23,237 nt of DNA from the IMG/VR virus record IMGVR_UViG_3300046011_001959, positions 1 through 23,237 of that record, one strand, 5' to 3'. The stretch comes from a virus. Each line of letters starts with the position of its first letter. Position 1 is the stretch's first letter. Position numbers and translations under genes: made by a program. Below are positions 1 through 8,636 of the stretch, piece by piece. Under the pieces are notes generated by a model. The model made no database searches. It saw only the letters and a list, made by a program, of their open reading frames with translations, and was not told the origin of the DNA.

Positions 1-3000
1 AGGGGCAGCGTGGTGATGTTTGTGTTACCGTTGGCAAGAGGCATGTAAAGGAGGTTGGTCGAGTTCAATAAGATACTGGTAGTACCATTCATCGCGATCT
101 GAGTGAGCTTATTGAAACCAAGTACAGGTTGTGCCTTCCTCAAAGCCCCGGCAACAGCATTACCCACCATACCCGTGATGTCGTTACCAGCACCACCCGG
201 AGGCAACATAGCCACTTGAGCCACCACAGCATCGTGAACCTCGGGGATCGTATACATCCCAGCCAACTTACCGTACACCGTTGGGTTGTTGGGGATACGG
301 TTCAGTCTGTTGGTCTGCGGGTCTTCTCGGTTAGAGAACAGATTGGGTGCATTGTCAAACAGGTAGTTGGACGACTTCAGGTTAGCGTATGCTGCTGCTG
401 TCCTTTCAGCCGTAAGGTTAAACGAAAGGATGGGGTTGATGATCTCACCCCAAGCAAGACGCAAGTCAGCAGGGACTCGATCACGACGCCTCAAGGTCCG
501 ATCATCCGAACGCATAGCCCGAGCAAATTGAACAAGGGCATCGTTCTTGGTGCTGTCATCGAAAACACCGATCAGCTTCTGGACTGTACGATCCACTTCC
601 TTGGCGTACTCACTCTCGGGAATCTTCTTGGCAAAGGCATCAAGCTCATCGAACATCTCTTTGATGGTTTTGCTGCCGGGATTGCCAAGGAAGTCCGAAT
701 ACCGTTGACGAACCTCTCGACCGAACACAGTGTCACTTGCCTCGAACTGAACCCGAGGGTCACTCAACACTTTGGCCTCTTGACGTGCATTCTCCACCCA
801 AGAGTTCAAGCCAGCCAACGTACCACCGATACGATTCACCAACGGCTGAATACGAGCCACCGCAGCTGGATCACCACGCTTGTAAGCGTTGTACGTTTCC
901 GTAGCATCACCCTCAACGATGTCAACCATGTACGCGCGAGTAAGGTAAGACCCCATCCGTTCCTTGATTGTCTTGAGGAGATCAAGCACACTCTCCGGCA
1001 TCGTCCTTCCAGCGTAAGCCTCGACAAGATGTCTCCCCACTTCCGTGGACAAACGATCCATCTCAGCTCGTGCTTTATCGAGAGTCTTTACCAGCTCGCC
1101 GTTCTTGATCTTCTTTGCGATCTCACTTCGTTTGGTGGCGTCCCTTTCTGCGAGATACTGCGTAGCAAGCAAGGACTTACCAGTACCCGATTGCAACTCA
1201 ACAGAACCGAGTTGCTTGTCCATCGCACGACCAATTGCTTGCATTTGTGCATGAGCACGCTGGATAGCGCCTTGGGCCTTGGAGAAAGCTTCGGTGGTCT
1301 CCTTCGTACCCAGCTTGTTGGCCGAGAACAACCAATTTAACTTCCGTTGGAGACCGTAGATAGTTTGTCCAGTATTAGTGCCGGGTGTTGGCTTAGTTCT
1401 TGTGCCGGTGCCAAGGACTTGTGACCGAACCTCCTCAAGACGAGCAGTCAACTGCTTTTCAGTTGAGACTGGTCGGCGAATACCCCCGCCCTCCATCGAC
1501 ATCTGATCCCCACCCACCGATTGTTCGACAACAATCTGCTGTTCGTCAGGAACATCCTGAGTCGAGCGAGGAGACTGCGCCACGCGCTCTGCGCGGGTGA
1601 GGTTCATGCGCTTCTGGACGTTACGTGCTTCGGTTTCACCAGCTAGATTTTTGTAGAGTTGATAAAGCCCCCCTTGCTTCTTGAGCACATCTTTTAGACC
1701 ATCTAGATCGCCAGATTCTAGTTTAACCCGGTCCTTGTTGATTTCAACAATCTCTCTCTCTAGGTAAGAGATGTCTCTATCAACCGCCTCTTTGGTCTGA
1801 AAAAAGATTTTGCTAGATGCCTCCGTCTCCGGCGATGTGCGGTCAACCCGTGCAGGGTCGGTAGGTCCGAACATGGCCTCCATCGCAGCCTTTCTTAGAC
1901 TGCGAATCTCTTTCTCCACGCTCGATCTTTCTGCGAGAATAGCTGCCTTTTCTGAAGACCCATCTACAGCCCTCATACTTTCCAGCATAAGAGCGCCTTC
2001 CCTGTTTTGAGCTGCTCTCCAAGCAGCTACAGCAGGAGAACTCTTAGACTGAATTAAGTAGTCTCTGATTTTCAAAGGACGGGCCATCTTTTCTGCCAGT
2101 TTAGCGAGAAGGTCTTCAGCTAAACTCTTTTTGCTTTCCGGTGTAAGCGCCTCAAAAGCAGAGGACTCGTTACCACCTTTGGCAAAGCCTTCCTTCATCT
2201 GGACAACGTGCTGAAGTTCGTGAAGCAAGGTGGAGAGCGGGTCTTGGGCGTAGGGTGTCAGACCAACTTCCATCTTGTCGTCGTTAAACCAACCTTGCAA
2301 ACCTTTGAAGATGTCTGTAAATCCTGCACGCTTCACAAGGCTAATATCACGAAGTTCCGGGTAGGCATTGAACAGCTCGGGGTGGTCAACAACATCGCCG
2401 ACCTTTACCGTCACTGGCTCCTTGAACAATGCGGACTCAGGAATCTGATCGAACGGAATCTTCCAAGACATCTGGGAGTCGTCGATCTCGAATCGCCACT
2501 TACCGTCCTTGCCCTTGAACCAACCCGTCTCTTGACGAACAATCTCGGCATCTTCCCCGCGAGCAACACGAGCCTCGGCATCAGACAACTTGCCGAGATC
2601 AGCGCCGATGGCACGAGGGCCAGCAAAGGCACGGCGAACACCCGTCTCCGGCGTAGTCGTCTCCGTCCTAGTCCTTGCATCCCGCTTGTTGATCGCATCC
2701 ACAAGTGAGTACGACGCATCGAGCACTTCATCCAGAAGGGACTTCTGGCTACGGGGAACACCAAGCAGAATACGGATGGCGTTCTTGACAGGCTCCCACA
2801 GGCTCTCTTTCTTGAGAGCACTTTGCACCAATGGATTAGTCATCGTATTGGCGTGGAACTCGTTGACATCTGTGGTAGCGTACTCTACTGCGCTCTTCTC
2901 GTCGGGAGTAAGCCCCTTCTTGGGAATAGCTTCCCGCAACTTGAGACGAGCATCGTTGAGGTTATTGACGGCTCGGACAATAGCCGGATCAGTTTCACGA

Positions 3001-5312
3001 CCCTCTTGTACAGCCCGAATAGCAGCAGCACCCTTGGCGTGGACAATCTCGTGAAGAGTAGTCTCGACCGTAGCCGTACCATCTCGACGAGCGTAGCCAT
3101 CACCCACAATGGTGACTTCATCCCGACCCGTAGCCGGGTCAACCTCGTGACTACCTTTGGTCTGGAGTTCCTTCGGGTCATCTTTCAATGCCCGCTGGAA
3201 CGGAGTACGAGCCTCCGTCTCCGGTTGGAGAAGAGTGAACCCAACGTTTTTCATGTCCTCGGTGGTGAGTGAATCAATCAAGCGGTCGTACCGCTCAATC
3301 TTCGGATCAGCACCCATACGCACAGCAGCCTTCACACCAGCCAAGGCATCCCACGCCGTGCGAGCACGGGAGAGAGCTTGACGAAGGGGAGTAGCCTTAC
3401 GCTGTTCCGGAGGAACTTGGACGTTCATGATACGAGCGAACGCCGCTTGCTGGTCAGACGGAAGGTTGACCGAGCGGTTGGCCTTTACGTCGTTGAAGAA
3501 GTTCTCCAACTCTTGACGCTGAGTATCGTTAACCGGAACACCAACCTCCGCCGTCTGTTCACCCGTGACAGCTCCCGTGGTGGGATCAATCACGTCCTCT
3601 CGGACGGTGGGTCCAACAACCGAAGGGGGTTCATCCGCACGCATATTGGTGGGGGTAGGATCAGCCACAGGCTGCGTAGGAGCCTCCACACGAGCTGCCC
3701 TAGTAGCAGGCAAGGGGGTAGGTGCGGGCTGGGTAGAGGTAGTCTCTACGGGGCTGGGAAGCTCTGTGCGAGCAAGTCTATCTGCCGGGGCATCAACCAA
3801 CGCCTCTTGGCGGGAGGCAATAGCCCCTAGCTCCCTGTTGATTGTCTTGACCCGTGACTTCTCTTTGCGAGTAAGAGGGGTTGCCTTCTGGAACAGAGTG
3901 TCTCGTTCTTGAGTTAGCTCTTGAACCCGAGCTTGTTGTACCGGGTTCTCGGCAAGAGGGGTTGCTTCTCCGCGTGGGGTGTTGAACCCCAAGGCAGCAC
4001 TAGGCTCTTGATCGGGGAGCACGGACACAGGTCCACGAGGAACCCCAAGAACTTCTTCGGTGGGTTGAAGGAGTGAAGTGGCCTCTCCGCGAGGGGTCTC
4101 CAGATCAACACCCTCTACACGAGGAAGGAACGGAGAAGAAGGTCCAACAGGTTCTTGACGAACAGGTCCAAGAGGGCTCTCGGTCACAGTGCCTTTCCGA
4201 GCACTTTCTTCAGCCTGAGCCACAACAGCTGCACCTTCCGCAACCTTACCTGTTTCATCCGCAGCAGCGATCTGGGCTAGGCGTTGTTGTTCCACGCGCT
4301 GTGCGCGGGTGAGAGGTGCACGAGTACCGAAGATAACGGCCATGCCCGAACCAAGCGTGGCAGAGGTAGTCAGGTTATCCGGGTTGGTCAAGTCACGTTG
4401 AGCGGCAAGCTCTTCTGGGAGTAGCGGGTTAACTACGCCAGCCGTTCCAGCTTCAGCACCAATGCCGCCAATAGCGCCAGTAACACCGCGACGAATAACG
4501 CCGCCAGTTTGCGACAACGGAAGACCAGCCGTGGCAATAGTGGCAAGTGTATCTACTGCACCAGCAGCAAGAGCTTGACTAGGGGTGGCGCCGGCTTGCT
4601 CTGCTTCATAAGCAGTTTGTGCGCCAAGACGAGGAGCGAGAACACCCATAGCCGGGACGGCTTCAGTCACAGTATTAGCTGTACCACGGACCCAGCTTCG
4701 CGATGCCGCATCCCAAAGAGCCTCGCCTACACGAGGGACTGCGCGCGAGCCGCCAGTAGCGGCGACTTCGGCAATCATTGGGACAGCTTGACCAACACCA
4801 AGTGCAACCTGATCGCCGGTGCTCAACTCTCCTAGCTCAGAGATTAGCTGGTTTGATGTCTGCTGTGCCTCTGCAAAACGGTTGCGGTAGCGGGGCTCAC
4901 GCCCCCATTCCCCGGTGTTCACGTCATAGGCAATCTTTGATTCTGCCCACTCAACCGCATTGGCGATAGGGTCGATAACCCCTTGAAGGAAACCACCAGC
5001 TTGGACAGCACCAGACAGGGCACCAGTACCGGCTACCTCGGCTTTACGTGCAACCTGCGACGGTCCTTGTTCTGCTTGCTCCTTTGCTTGGTTGGTAAAA
5101 TACTGCTCGCGGTTCCGGGTGATCTCTGACTCCGACATCGGCTTGAGTTCAAACCCTTGCTGCCTGTTGAACTCTTCGGCTTGAAGGGCTTGTTGGGTGG
5201 CTTGCTCTTGACGGATAGCCTCGGCTAGACGACGGGCATCCTCGGTTGCTCCAGCCCTGTCAGCCGCAACAAGAGCCGACTTCAGTTGTTCAAGACGAGG
5301 GTTCGTCGCCAT
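1..5312 (-). CDS. Giant virion-type polyvalent protein, two zincin motifs (3' end outside window)
   Basis: Open for 1770 codons from ATG 5312-5310 (GGAG upstream in the leader) to the window edge, with no stop, so the C-terminus is missing. Residues about 1-100 are charged and helical. About 100-330 are Ala/Gly-rich hydrophobic stretches typical of ejected phage proteins. About 330-560 is a Pro/Thr/Glu linker with repeated TPRGEAT and PLTR motifs. Zincin 1 has HEIVH at 754-758 and a likely third ligand in NEFHA (E818). A GWFKGKDGKWRFEIDDS block starts at residue 930 and is followed by HELQH (1031-1035), EGFAKGG and, far downstream, GETEAR (1225-1230). This set is characteristic of the large polyvalent-protein metallopeptidase domain (LPD23-like). 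The rest is helical and resembles the non-enzymatic part of phage mega-proteins. Its position last in the virion cassette suggests packaging and ejection with DNA, as for P1 DarB or the Bcep22 giant protein. Family is fairly sure; the function is inferred. Confidence 0.88.
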   Translation of the reverse strand, partial: MATNPRLEQLKSALVAADRAGATEDARRLAEAIRQEQATQQALQAEEFNRQQGFELKPMSESEITRNREQYFTNQAKEQAEQGPSQVARKAEVAGTGALSGAVQAGGFLQGVIDPIANAVEWAESKIAYDVNTGEWGREPRYRNRFAEAQQTSNQLISELGELSTGDQVALGVGQAVPMIAEVAATGGSRAVPRVGEALWDAASRSWVRGTANTVTEAVPAMGVLAPRLGAQTAYEAEQAGATPSQALAAGAVDTLATIATAGLPLSQTGGVIRRGVTGAIGGIGAEAGTAGVVNPLLPEELAAQRDLTNPDNLTTSATLGSGMAVIFGTRAPLTRAQRVEQQRLAQIAAADETGKVAEGAAVVAQAEESARKGTVTESPLGPVRQEPVGPSSPFLPRVEGVDLETPRGEATSLLQPTEEVLGVPRGPVSVLPDQEPSAALGFNTPRGEATPLAENPVQQARVQELTQERDTLFQKATPLTRKEKSRVKTINRELGAIASRQEALVDAPADRLARTELPSPVETTSTQPAPTPLPATRAARVEAPTQPVADPTPTNMRADEPPSVVGPTVREDVIDPTTGAVTGEQTAEVGVPVNDTQRQELENFFNDVKANRSVNLPSDQQAAFARIMNVQVPPEQRKATPLRQALSRARTAWDALAGVKAAVRMGADPKIERYDRLIDSLTTEDMKNVGFTLLQPETEARTPFQRALKDDPKELQTKGSHEVDPATGRDEVTIVGDGYARRDGTATVETTLHEIVHAKGAAAIRAVQEGRETDPAIVRAVNNLNDARLKLREAIPKKGLTPDEKSAVEYATTDVNEFHANTMTNPLVQSALKKESLWEPVKNAIRILLGVPRSQKSLLDEVLDASYSLVDAINKRDARTRTETTTPETGVRRAFAGPRAIGADLGKLSDAEARVARGEDAEIVRQETGWFKGKDGKWRFEIDDSQMSWKIPFDQIPESALFKEPVTVKVGDVVDHPELFNAYPELRDISLVKRAGFTDIFKGLQGWFNDDKMEVGLTPYAQDPLSTLLHELQHVVQMKEGFAKGGNESSAFEALTPESKKSLAEDLLAKLAEKMARPLKIRDYLIQSKSSPAVAAWRAAQNREGALMLESMRAVDGSSEKAAILAERSSVEKEIRSLRKAAMEAMFGPTDPARVDRTSPETEASSKIFFQTKEAVDRDISYLEREIVEINKDRVKLESGDLDGLKDVLKKQGGLYQLYKNLAGETEARNVQKRMNLTRAERVAQSPRSTQDVPDEQQIVVEQSVGGDQMSMEGGGIRRPVSTEKQLTARLEEVRSQVLGTGTRTKPTPGTNTGQTIYGLQRKLNWLFSANKLGTKETTEAFSKAQGAIQRAHAQMQAIGRAMDKQLGSVELQSGTGKSLLATQYLAERDATKRSEIAKKIKNGELVKTLDKARAEMDRLSTEVGRHLVEAYAGRTMPESVLDLLKTIKERMGSYLTRAYMVDIVEGDATETYNAYKRGDPAAVARIQPLVNRIGGTLAGLNSWVENARQEAKVLSDPRVQFEASDTVFGREVRQRYSDFLGNPGSKTIKEMFDELDAFAKKIPESEYAKEVDRTVQKLIGVFDDSTKNDALVQFARAMRSDDRTLRRRDRVPADLRLAWGEIINPILSFNLTAERTAAAYANLKSSNYLFDNAPNLFSNREDPQTNRLNRIPNNPTVYGKLAGMYTIPEVHDAVVAQVAMLPPGGAGNDITGMVGNAVAGALRKAQPVLGFNKLTQIAMNGTTSILLNSTNLLYMPLANGNTNITTLP
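1580..1601. repeat. 22-base near-repeat within the giant gene, copy 1
   Basis: This stretch matches 4292-4313 at 21 of 22 bases. On the coding strand it encodes LTRAERV, just after the GETEAR signature; the other copy encodes LTRAQRV before the Pro-rich linker. A looser third version (LTRKEKSRV) lies near 3855-3880. It could be a shared protein motif kept by function, or a trace of internal duplication. Confidence 0.5.
4292..4313. repeat. 22-base near-repeat within the giant gene, copy 2
   Basis: Second copy of the 1580-1601 near-repeat, with one mismatch. It encodes LTRAQRV at about residue 335, where the Ala/Gly-rich N-terminal part gives way to the Pro/Glu-rich linker. Confidence 0.5.
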
Positions 5313-5325
5313 CTAGGTGTGTCTC

Positions 5326-5928
5326 CTATTGGTTAAAGTATTTGTTAAGCAAATCTTCCACGCCAGTCACAACACGACCGACGGTTTGTGCAGCACCTTG
5401 ACGGCGGGCAGCCATTGCAGGGAAGGCAGCATCAGCCACAGCAGGATCAATCTGACGTGCTGCTTCGTACTGCTCCTCTGGGGTAGTTTTGTCTTTGACC
5501 GCCTTGGAGTTGATGACCTGAGCAATGCGAGTGGTACTGATGCCTTGCGCAGGTTGCTGTCGCATCATCTCCATCTCCTGCTCTCGCAGACTCAAACCAC
5601 GAGCCTGAAGACCAAGCTGACCTTGGTTGTACGCCTCGTTCTGTGCGAGTTGACGTTCGCGGAGGGCACGCTCCGCTGCCGACTCTTCCTTTCGGAAGGC
5701 TTGTTCTTGTTTCATGAGGCCCATACGAGCCGCACGATCAGACTCTTGCATCTCTCGCTGGAACCCCATCTTCCGAAGTTCTTGCATCTCTTGGCGCTTC
5801 TGTTCTTTGAGCATACGCGCTTGTTCTGCGGCTTGTTCTCGCCCTCGGACATTCTGTTGCGCTTTGCCCATGAAGATGCTTGCAAGCCCGGAAGCTGCGT
5901 TTGCGTAACCTGCTCCCCAATCTGCCAT
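5326..5928 (-). CDS. Putative internal virion / ejection protein, 200 aa
   Basis: This protein is not recognised by name. It has a small-residue N-terminus (GAGYANAASGLASIFMG, about residues 5-21), which could be an amphipathic or membrane-active helix. A long charged helical stretch rich in Gln, Glu, Arg and Met follows (about 25-125) and very probably forms a coiled coil. The C-terminus is shorter, mixed and ends in LLNKYFNQ. The start ATG 5928-5926 is preceded by GGGAGT at 8 bases and follows the upstream stop by one base. It sits immediately before the giant gene with only a 13-base gap. Small Ala/Gln-rich helical proteins next to a giant protein in short-tailed phages are usually internal virion proteins ejected with the DNA. 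That role is inferred from composition and position only. Confidence 0.8.
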   Translation of the reverse strand: MADWGAGYANAASGLASIFMGKAQQNVRGREQAAEQARMLKEQKRQEMQELRKMGFQREMQESDRAARMGLMKQEQAFRKEESAAERALRERQLAQNEAYNQGQLGLQARGLSLREQEMEMMRQQPAQGISTTRIAQVINSKAVKDKTTPEEQYEAARQIDPAVADAAFPAMAARRQGAAQTVGRVVTGVEDLLNKYFNQ

Positions 5929-5929
5929 G

Positions 5930-6445
5930 TTATGCTACTCCCATAGGTGCTTGAGGTGCCGGGGCCTGAGGTGCGCTCTGCGCTTGCGCTTGCTGCGCTT
6001 GAGCGCCTTGCGCTTGGAGATCAGAGCCACGCTGTTGCAGGATACCCGCCACCTCTTGTTTGATTGCAGGAGCCATGTCAAGGATGTCTTCGTCTTCCAT
6101 CCCGAACATATCCCCAAGGTCAGCCAGCTCGTCTAGGAACTCATCCACAGCTCCACCACGAGCCAACCACACACGGGGGCTAAGCGGGGTATCGGTGTCC
6201 ATAGAGGCAACCTGTGCAGGCTCGATGACGTTGAAGATGAGAAGGGCAAGGGCCTTGGCCGGTTCCGGGGAACCTAGCGCCTTACCCACAGCGTTCAAGG
6301 ACTGTTCGTTCAACAGACCCTCGAACAGCGCAGCCGATGCAATCTCTTGATCCATCGATTCTTGATCGTTGAGCTTGTCTTGGTTGAAAGGCGAAGCCTC
6401 TTGCTGTTCCATTGGTTTCTGTTGTTGTGGGGCTTTGCTCAGCAT
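5930..6445 (-). CDS. Putative virion-associated protein, Gln/Ala-rich, 171 aa
   Basis: Acidic protein of unknown family. The N-terminus is Gln/Glu-rich (about residues 1-35). The middle is helical and has a more hydrophobic core (ALALLIFNVIEPAQ, about residues 65-78). An acidic patch follows (DEFLDELADLGDMFGMEDED, about 100-119). The tail is low complexity and made of repeated AQ and AP units (about 142-168). ATG 6445-6443 has AAGGAG seven bases upstream, inside the 3' end of the previous gene; the two stop and start regions are closely packed. It lies in the block of ejection-type genes between the oxygenase-like gene and the giant gene. I infer a virion or ejection role, but a scaffolding or chaperone role for the giant protein would fit as well. 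Confidence 0.8.
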   Translation of the reverse strand: MLSKAPQQQKPMEQQEASPFNQDKLNDQESMDQEIASAALFEGLLNEQSLNAVGKALGSPEPAKALALLIFNVIEPAQVASMDTDTPLSPRVWLARGGAVDEFLDELADLGDMFGMEDEDILDMAPAIKQEVAGILQQRGSDLQAQGAQAQQAQAQSAPQAPAPQAPMGVA

Positions 6446-6456
6446 TCGGATACTCC

Positions 6457-6837
6457 TTAGAAGCTCTGAAGGGGCGGCTGTTGCCGGGGGTTAGCCAAGC
6501 CACCGCTCACAGGCACCGGAGCTGTTTGCTCCCTACCCGTGGGATTGGGATCAGTGGGACGATTGGCTTCAATCGTGGGTGCAACACCCGTTCCTCCGAA
6601 CTGCTTAGCTAGGCCAGCAAACGCACCAGCCTTACGCTGGCGCTCACGCTGATTCATGTAGTCTTGGTACTCGTAGTCGTAGGCCAGATTCCGTCGCTCT
6701 TCAAGACCTTGAAGGGGAACCATCTCCTTAGACTGCTGAGCCTCGAACTTACTTTGTTTCTTGGCAGAGCGGCTTTGAGCCACACCGCCTGCGACAGTTA
6801 CCGCTGCTGCGGCTACCGCCATCCATCCCTCAATCAT
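6457..6837 (-). CDS. Putative internal virion protein with N-terminal hydrophobic helix, 126 aa
   Basis: The frame opens farther upstream (to 6990), but that part overlaps the oxygenase-like gene deeply. ATG 6837-6835 is the better start because TGGAGGA lies six bases before it and it gives an 8-base overlap with the previous stop. The product begins MIEGWMAVAAAAVTVAGG, a hydrophobic Ala-rich segment that could insert in a membrane. A basic Gln/Lys/Glu helix and an RNLAYDYEYQDYMNQRERQR stretch (about residues 47-66) follow. The C-terminal half is Pro/Gly/Thr-rich and probably disordered. It has the same plan as the 200-residue gene downstream (small-residue N-terminus, then charged helix), so an ejection-protein role is plausible. 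No family is recognised. Confidence 0.78.
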   Translation of the reverse strand: MIEGWMAVAAAAVTVAGGVAQSRSAKKQSKFEAQQSKEMVPLQGLEERRNLAYDYEYQDYMNQRERQRKAGAFAGLAKQFGGTGVAPTIEANRPTDPNPTGREQTAPVPVSGGLANPRQQPPLQSF

Positions 6838-7663
6838 CGGAAGTCCTCCATTCAATCTCGAAAGGCCGGTACGTGAAAGAGTCCACGATTGCGGCAACGT
6901 GTTGTTTGTCGCAAGCTGTGATCTCATCCGAGAATAGCACGCTTGCCTTTGATGTATTGTGGTCGATATAAACTCGAACCAGATCGCCATTTGACTTGTT
7001 CACCAGACCGAAGTAGTTGCCTTCCTTGGCATCCTCGAAGTCATCTCGATCTTCGATCTCATCCCACTGTTGGAATCGGAACTCACTCGGCACTTCGATC
7101 TTGTTGAAGAAGATCGTACTCACAAGGCGAGGAGTCTCTCCGTCTTCGATTGGCAAATCCTTGGGGAACCGGGAGTGGAACAAGGAAGCATCGAAGATCA
7201 CGGCGGTGTTAGCCTTGGCCTTGACGTACTCCAGCTTGTCCCAGTGAGATTCATCTCCGATGTGCTTGGACAACATCTCAAACAGGCAAGGATCAACGGG
7301 CTGTTTCATACGATCCAAGCCCGTTGCCTTGTGCCTCCAGAACATTGTCCCCGTATCACACGAGGGCTCATTGAAATACAGCACACAAGCGTACTGAGCA
7401 TCGGCTGAGTCGCTGTGGATGTAGTGAGTAAGCGGTGTGTTCTTCGTTCCTACTCGGACATGACTTTGCTTGAACTCGACCATGAACCCCATCTCCTCCT
7501 CAATCAACTTCTTGATTGGAAGGGTGATCTTACCAAACCCCGTGTAGTTCTTTCCTTTGTACACATGGTCAGAGAACTCAACCCCGTCTAGGAGTGGACG
7601 AACCAACTCAAAGTTGGGAAGGAAGTTGTCGATCACTTTGATGAAACGGGGCTCATGATACAT
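6830..7663 (-). CDS. 2-oxoglutarate/Fe(II)-dependent oxygenase-like protein, 277 aa
   Basis: The fold signature is visible: HSD at residues 83-85 as the HxD iron ligands, a strand-rich core around YACVLYFNEP, a distal histidine in LFHSRFP (H163), and an arginine in PRLVSTIFF (R179) that could bind the 2-oxoglutarate carboxylate. This matches double-stranded beta-helix dioxygenases of the prolyl-hydroxylase-like or DUF6445-like group. About 65 residues at the C-terminus (GNYFGLVNKSNGDLVRVYID onward) lie beyond the core and are not recognised. ATG 7663-7661 has GAGGAGG nine bases upstream, inside the end of the preceding gene. The stop overlaps the next start by 8 bases, suggesting translational coupling. 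It sits among virion ejection-type genes, so the substrate may be a virion protein, host protein or cell-surface group; none can be read from the sequence. Confidence 0.78.
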   Translation of the reverse strand: MYHEPRFIKVIDNFLPNFELVRPLLDGVEFSDHVYKGKNYTGFGKITLPIKKLIEEEMGFMVEFKQSHVRVGTKNTPLTHYIHSDSADAQYACVLYFNEPSCDTGTMFWRHKATGLDRMKQPVDPCLFEMLSKHIGDESHWDKLEYVKAKANTAVIFDASLFHSRFPKDLPIEDGETPRLVSTIFFNKIEVPSEFRFQQWDEIEDRDDFEDAKEGNYFGLVNKSNGDLVRVYIDHNTSKASVLFSDEITACDKQHVAAIVDSFTYRPFEIEWRTSDD

Positions 7664-7669
7664 AAGCGG

Positions 7670-8590
7670 TTAGCCTCCTCGGCTGCCAAACAAGCGATTG
7701 ATGAAGTCGGTGGTGTTACCGTACAGCGTAGTACCAATCTGCGAGATCGTTTGAAGATCGGCAGGGTTCCACACAGTCGGGTCAGAGAAGTATAAAGCCA
7801 TAAAGTTCTGTTGCCAAGCGTTGTTGAGGTTAAGACGCTGGCCGAACTCTGTGCCGATGATCGAGTTACGGAACTCTCGCTCAGCAGCCTGCTCACCGTA
7901 CTGGTATTGCAACCCCATCTGGGTTTGCATCCGGTTCATGTCGAAACCGAACATCTGCTGGTTACGGGTAAGATCAGCGCCCAATCCGAACTGAGCAAGC
8001 TGTTGCTGCTGGAACCGATCAAGACCTTGCTGTTCACCCGAGAACGCAAGGTTCTCACGTTGACGCTGGAGATCAAGAGCCATCTGCTCACGAGCAAGCT
8101 GAGCTTGAATACCTGCGTTGATACCTGCACCAGCTTGTCGTAGACCTTCCATAGTCTGCTGGTTCATGATGTCGCGCTCTTGCATCAAACCTTGGTTCAA
8201 GGCCCCCATGTTCTCGGACTGGGTCCGTCCGTAGGTCTGGGCATCCGCTTGGGCAATTGGCATAGCGGCTTCAAGCGAGCTACGCTCGGCACTACCTGCT
8301 GCAATCGAACTGTTGAGAAGACCACGGCGATTAGCCGTTTCCAGTCCACGCCTAGCGGCGTTTTGCATGTAAGCCCCACCACGGTTCATCAAGCCTTGCA
8401 TCTGGTTCTGGACAAGCTCGTTACCCGTCACGTTGCGGGTGTACGCTCGGTTGTCTGTACCGTAGATACCTTGGGCTTGAGAGTTACGCGGCGGAACGAC
8501 CTGTTGATAAAGTCCTCGACTCCCGAGAGTACCTGTCGTACCCCACTGGGAGTTCGTGTTTGTATTGGTATTTGACACCAACTCAACCAT
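7670..8590 (-). CDS. Putative internal virion / tail-associated protein, Gln-rich, 306 aa
   Basis: A largely helical protein, rich in Gln, Asn, Ala and Arg. The N-terminus is low complexity (SNTNTNTNSQWG, residues 6-17). Around residues 80-125 is the pattern RRGLLNSSIAAGSAERSS followed by a PIAQADAQTY stretch, which recurs in many podovirus internal or tail-associated proteins. Residues about 150-225 are strongly Gln/Arg/Leu coiled-coil-like. The C-terminus is more ordered (FMALYFSDPTVWNPADLQ). ATG 8590-8588 has AAGGAG ten bases upstream. It lies directly after the large tail protein and before the oxygenase-like gene. I infer a virion role, probably ejection; the exact function is unknown. 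Confidence 0.82.
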   Translation of the reverse strand: MVELVSNTNTNTNSQWGTTGTLGSRGLYQQVVPPRNSQAQGIYGTDNRAYTRNVTGNELVQNQMQGLMNRGGAYMQNAARRGLETANRRGLLNSSIAAGSAERSSLEAAMPIAQADAQTYGRTQSENMGALNQGLMQERDIMNQQTMEGLRQAGAGINAGIQAQLAREQMALDLQRQRENLAFSGEQQGLDRFQQQQLAQFGLGADLTRNQQMFGFDMNRMQTQMGLQYQYGEQAAEREFRNSIIGTEFGQRLNLNNAWQQNFMALYFSDPTVWNPADLQTISQIGTTLYGNTTDFINRLFGSRGG

Positions 8591-8636
8591 TTGGTCACAT
8601 CTCCTTGTGTGTTATTAAGGGGTGAAGCGGGAGCCG

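Noticed and set aside
1160-1200. SGTGKS in the giant protein as a P-loop
   Set aside because: It lacks the first glycine of GxxxxGK(S/T), sits in a helical region and no Walker B follows, so an ATPase is not supported.
129-1340. 403-codon plus-strand frame
   Set aside because: It is a shadow of the giant minus-strand frame, which remains open through this region and carries recognisable motifs. The plus-strand translation is low in typical structure and shows no family.
5317-5946. 209-codon plus-strand frame
   Set aside because: It is opposite the 200-residue minus-strand gene, which has a good start and ribosome-binding site. The plus translation looks like the usual Leu/His/Cys-rich antisense product.
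6838-6990. N-terminal extension of the 126-residue gene to 6990
   Set aside because: It would overlap the oxygenase gene by about 160 bases in another frame, while ATG 6837 has a good ribosome-binding site.
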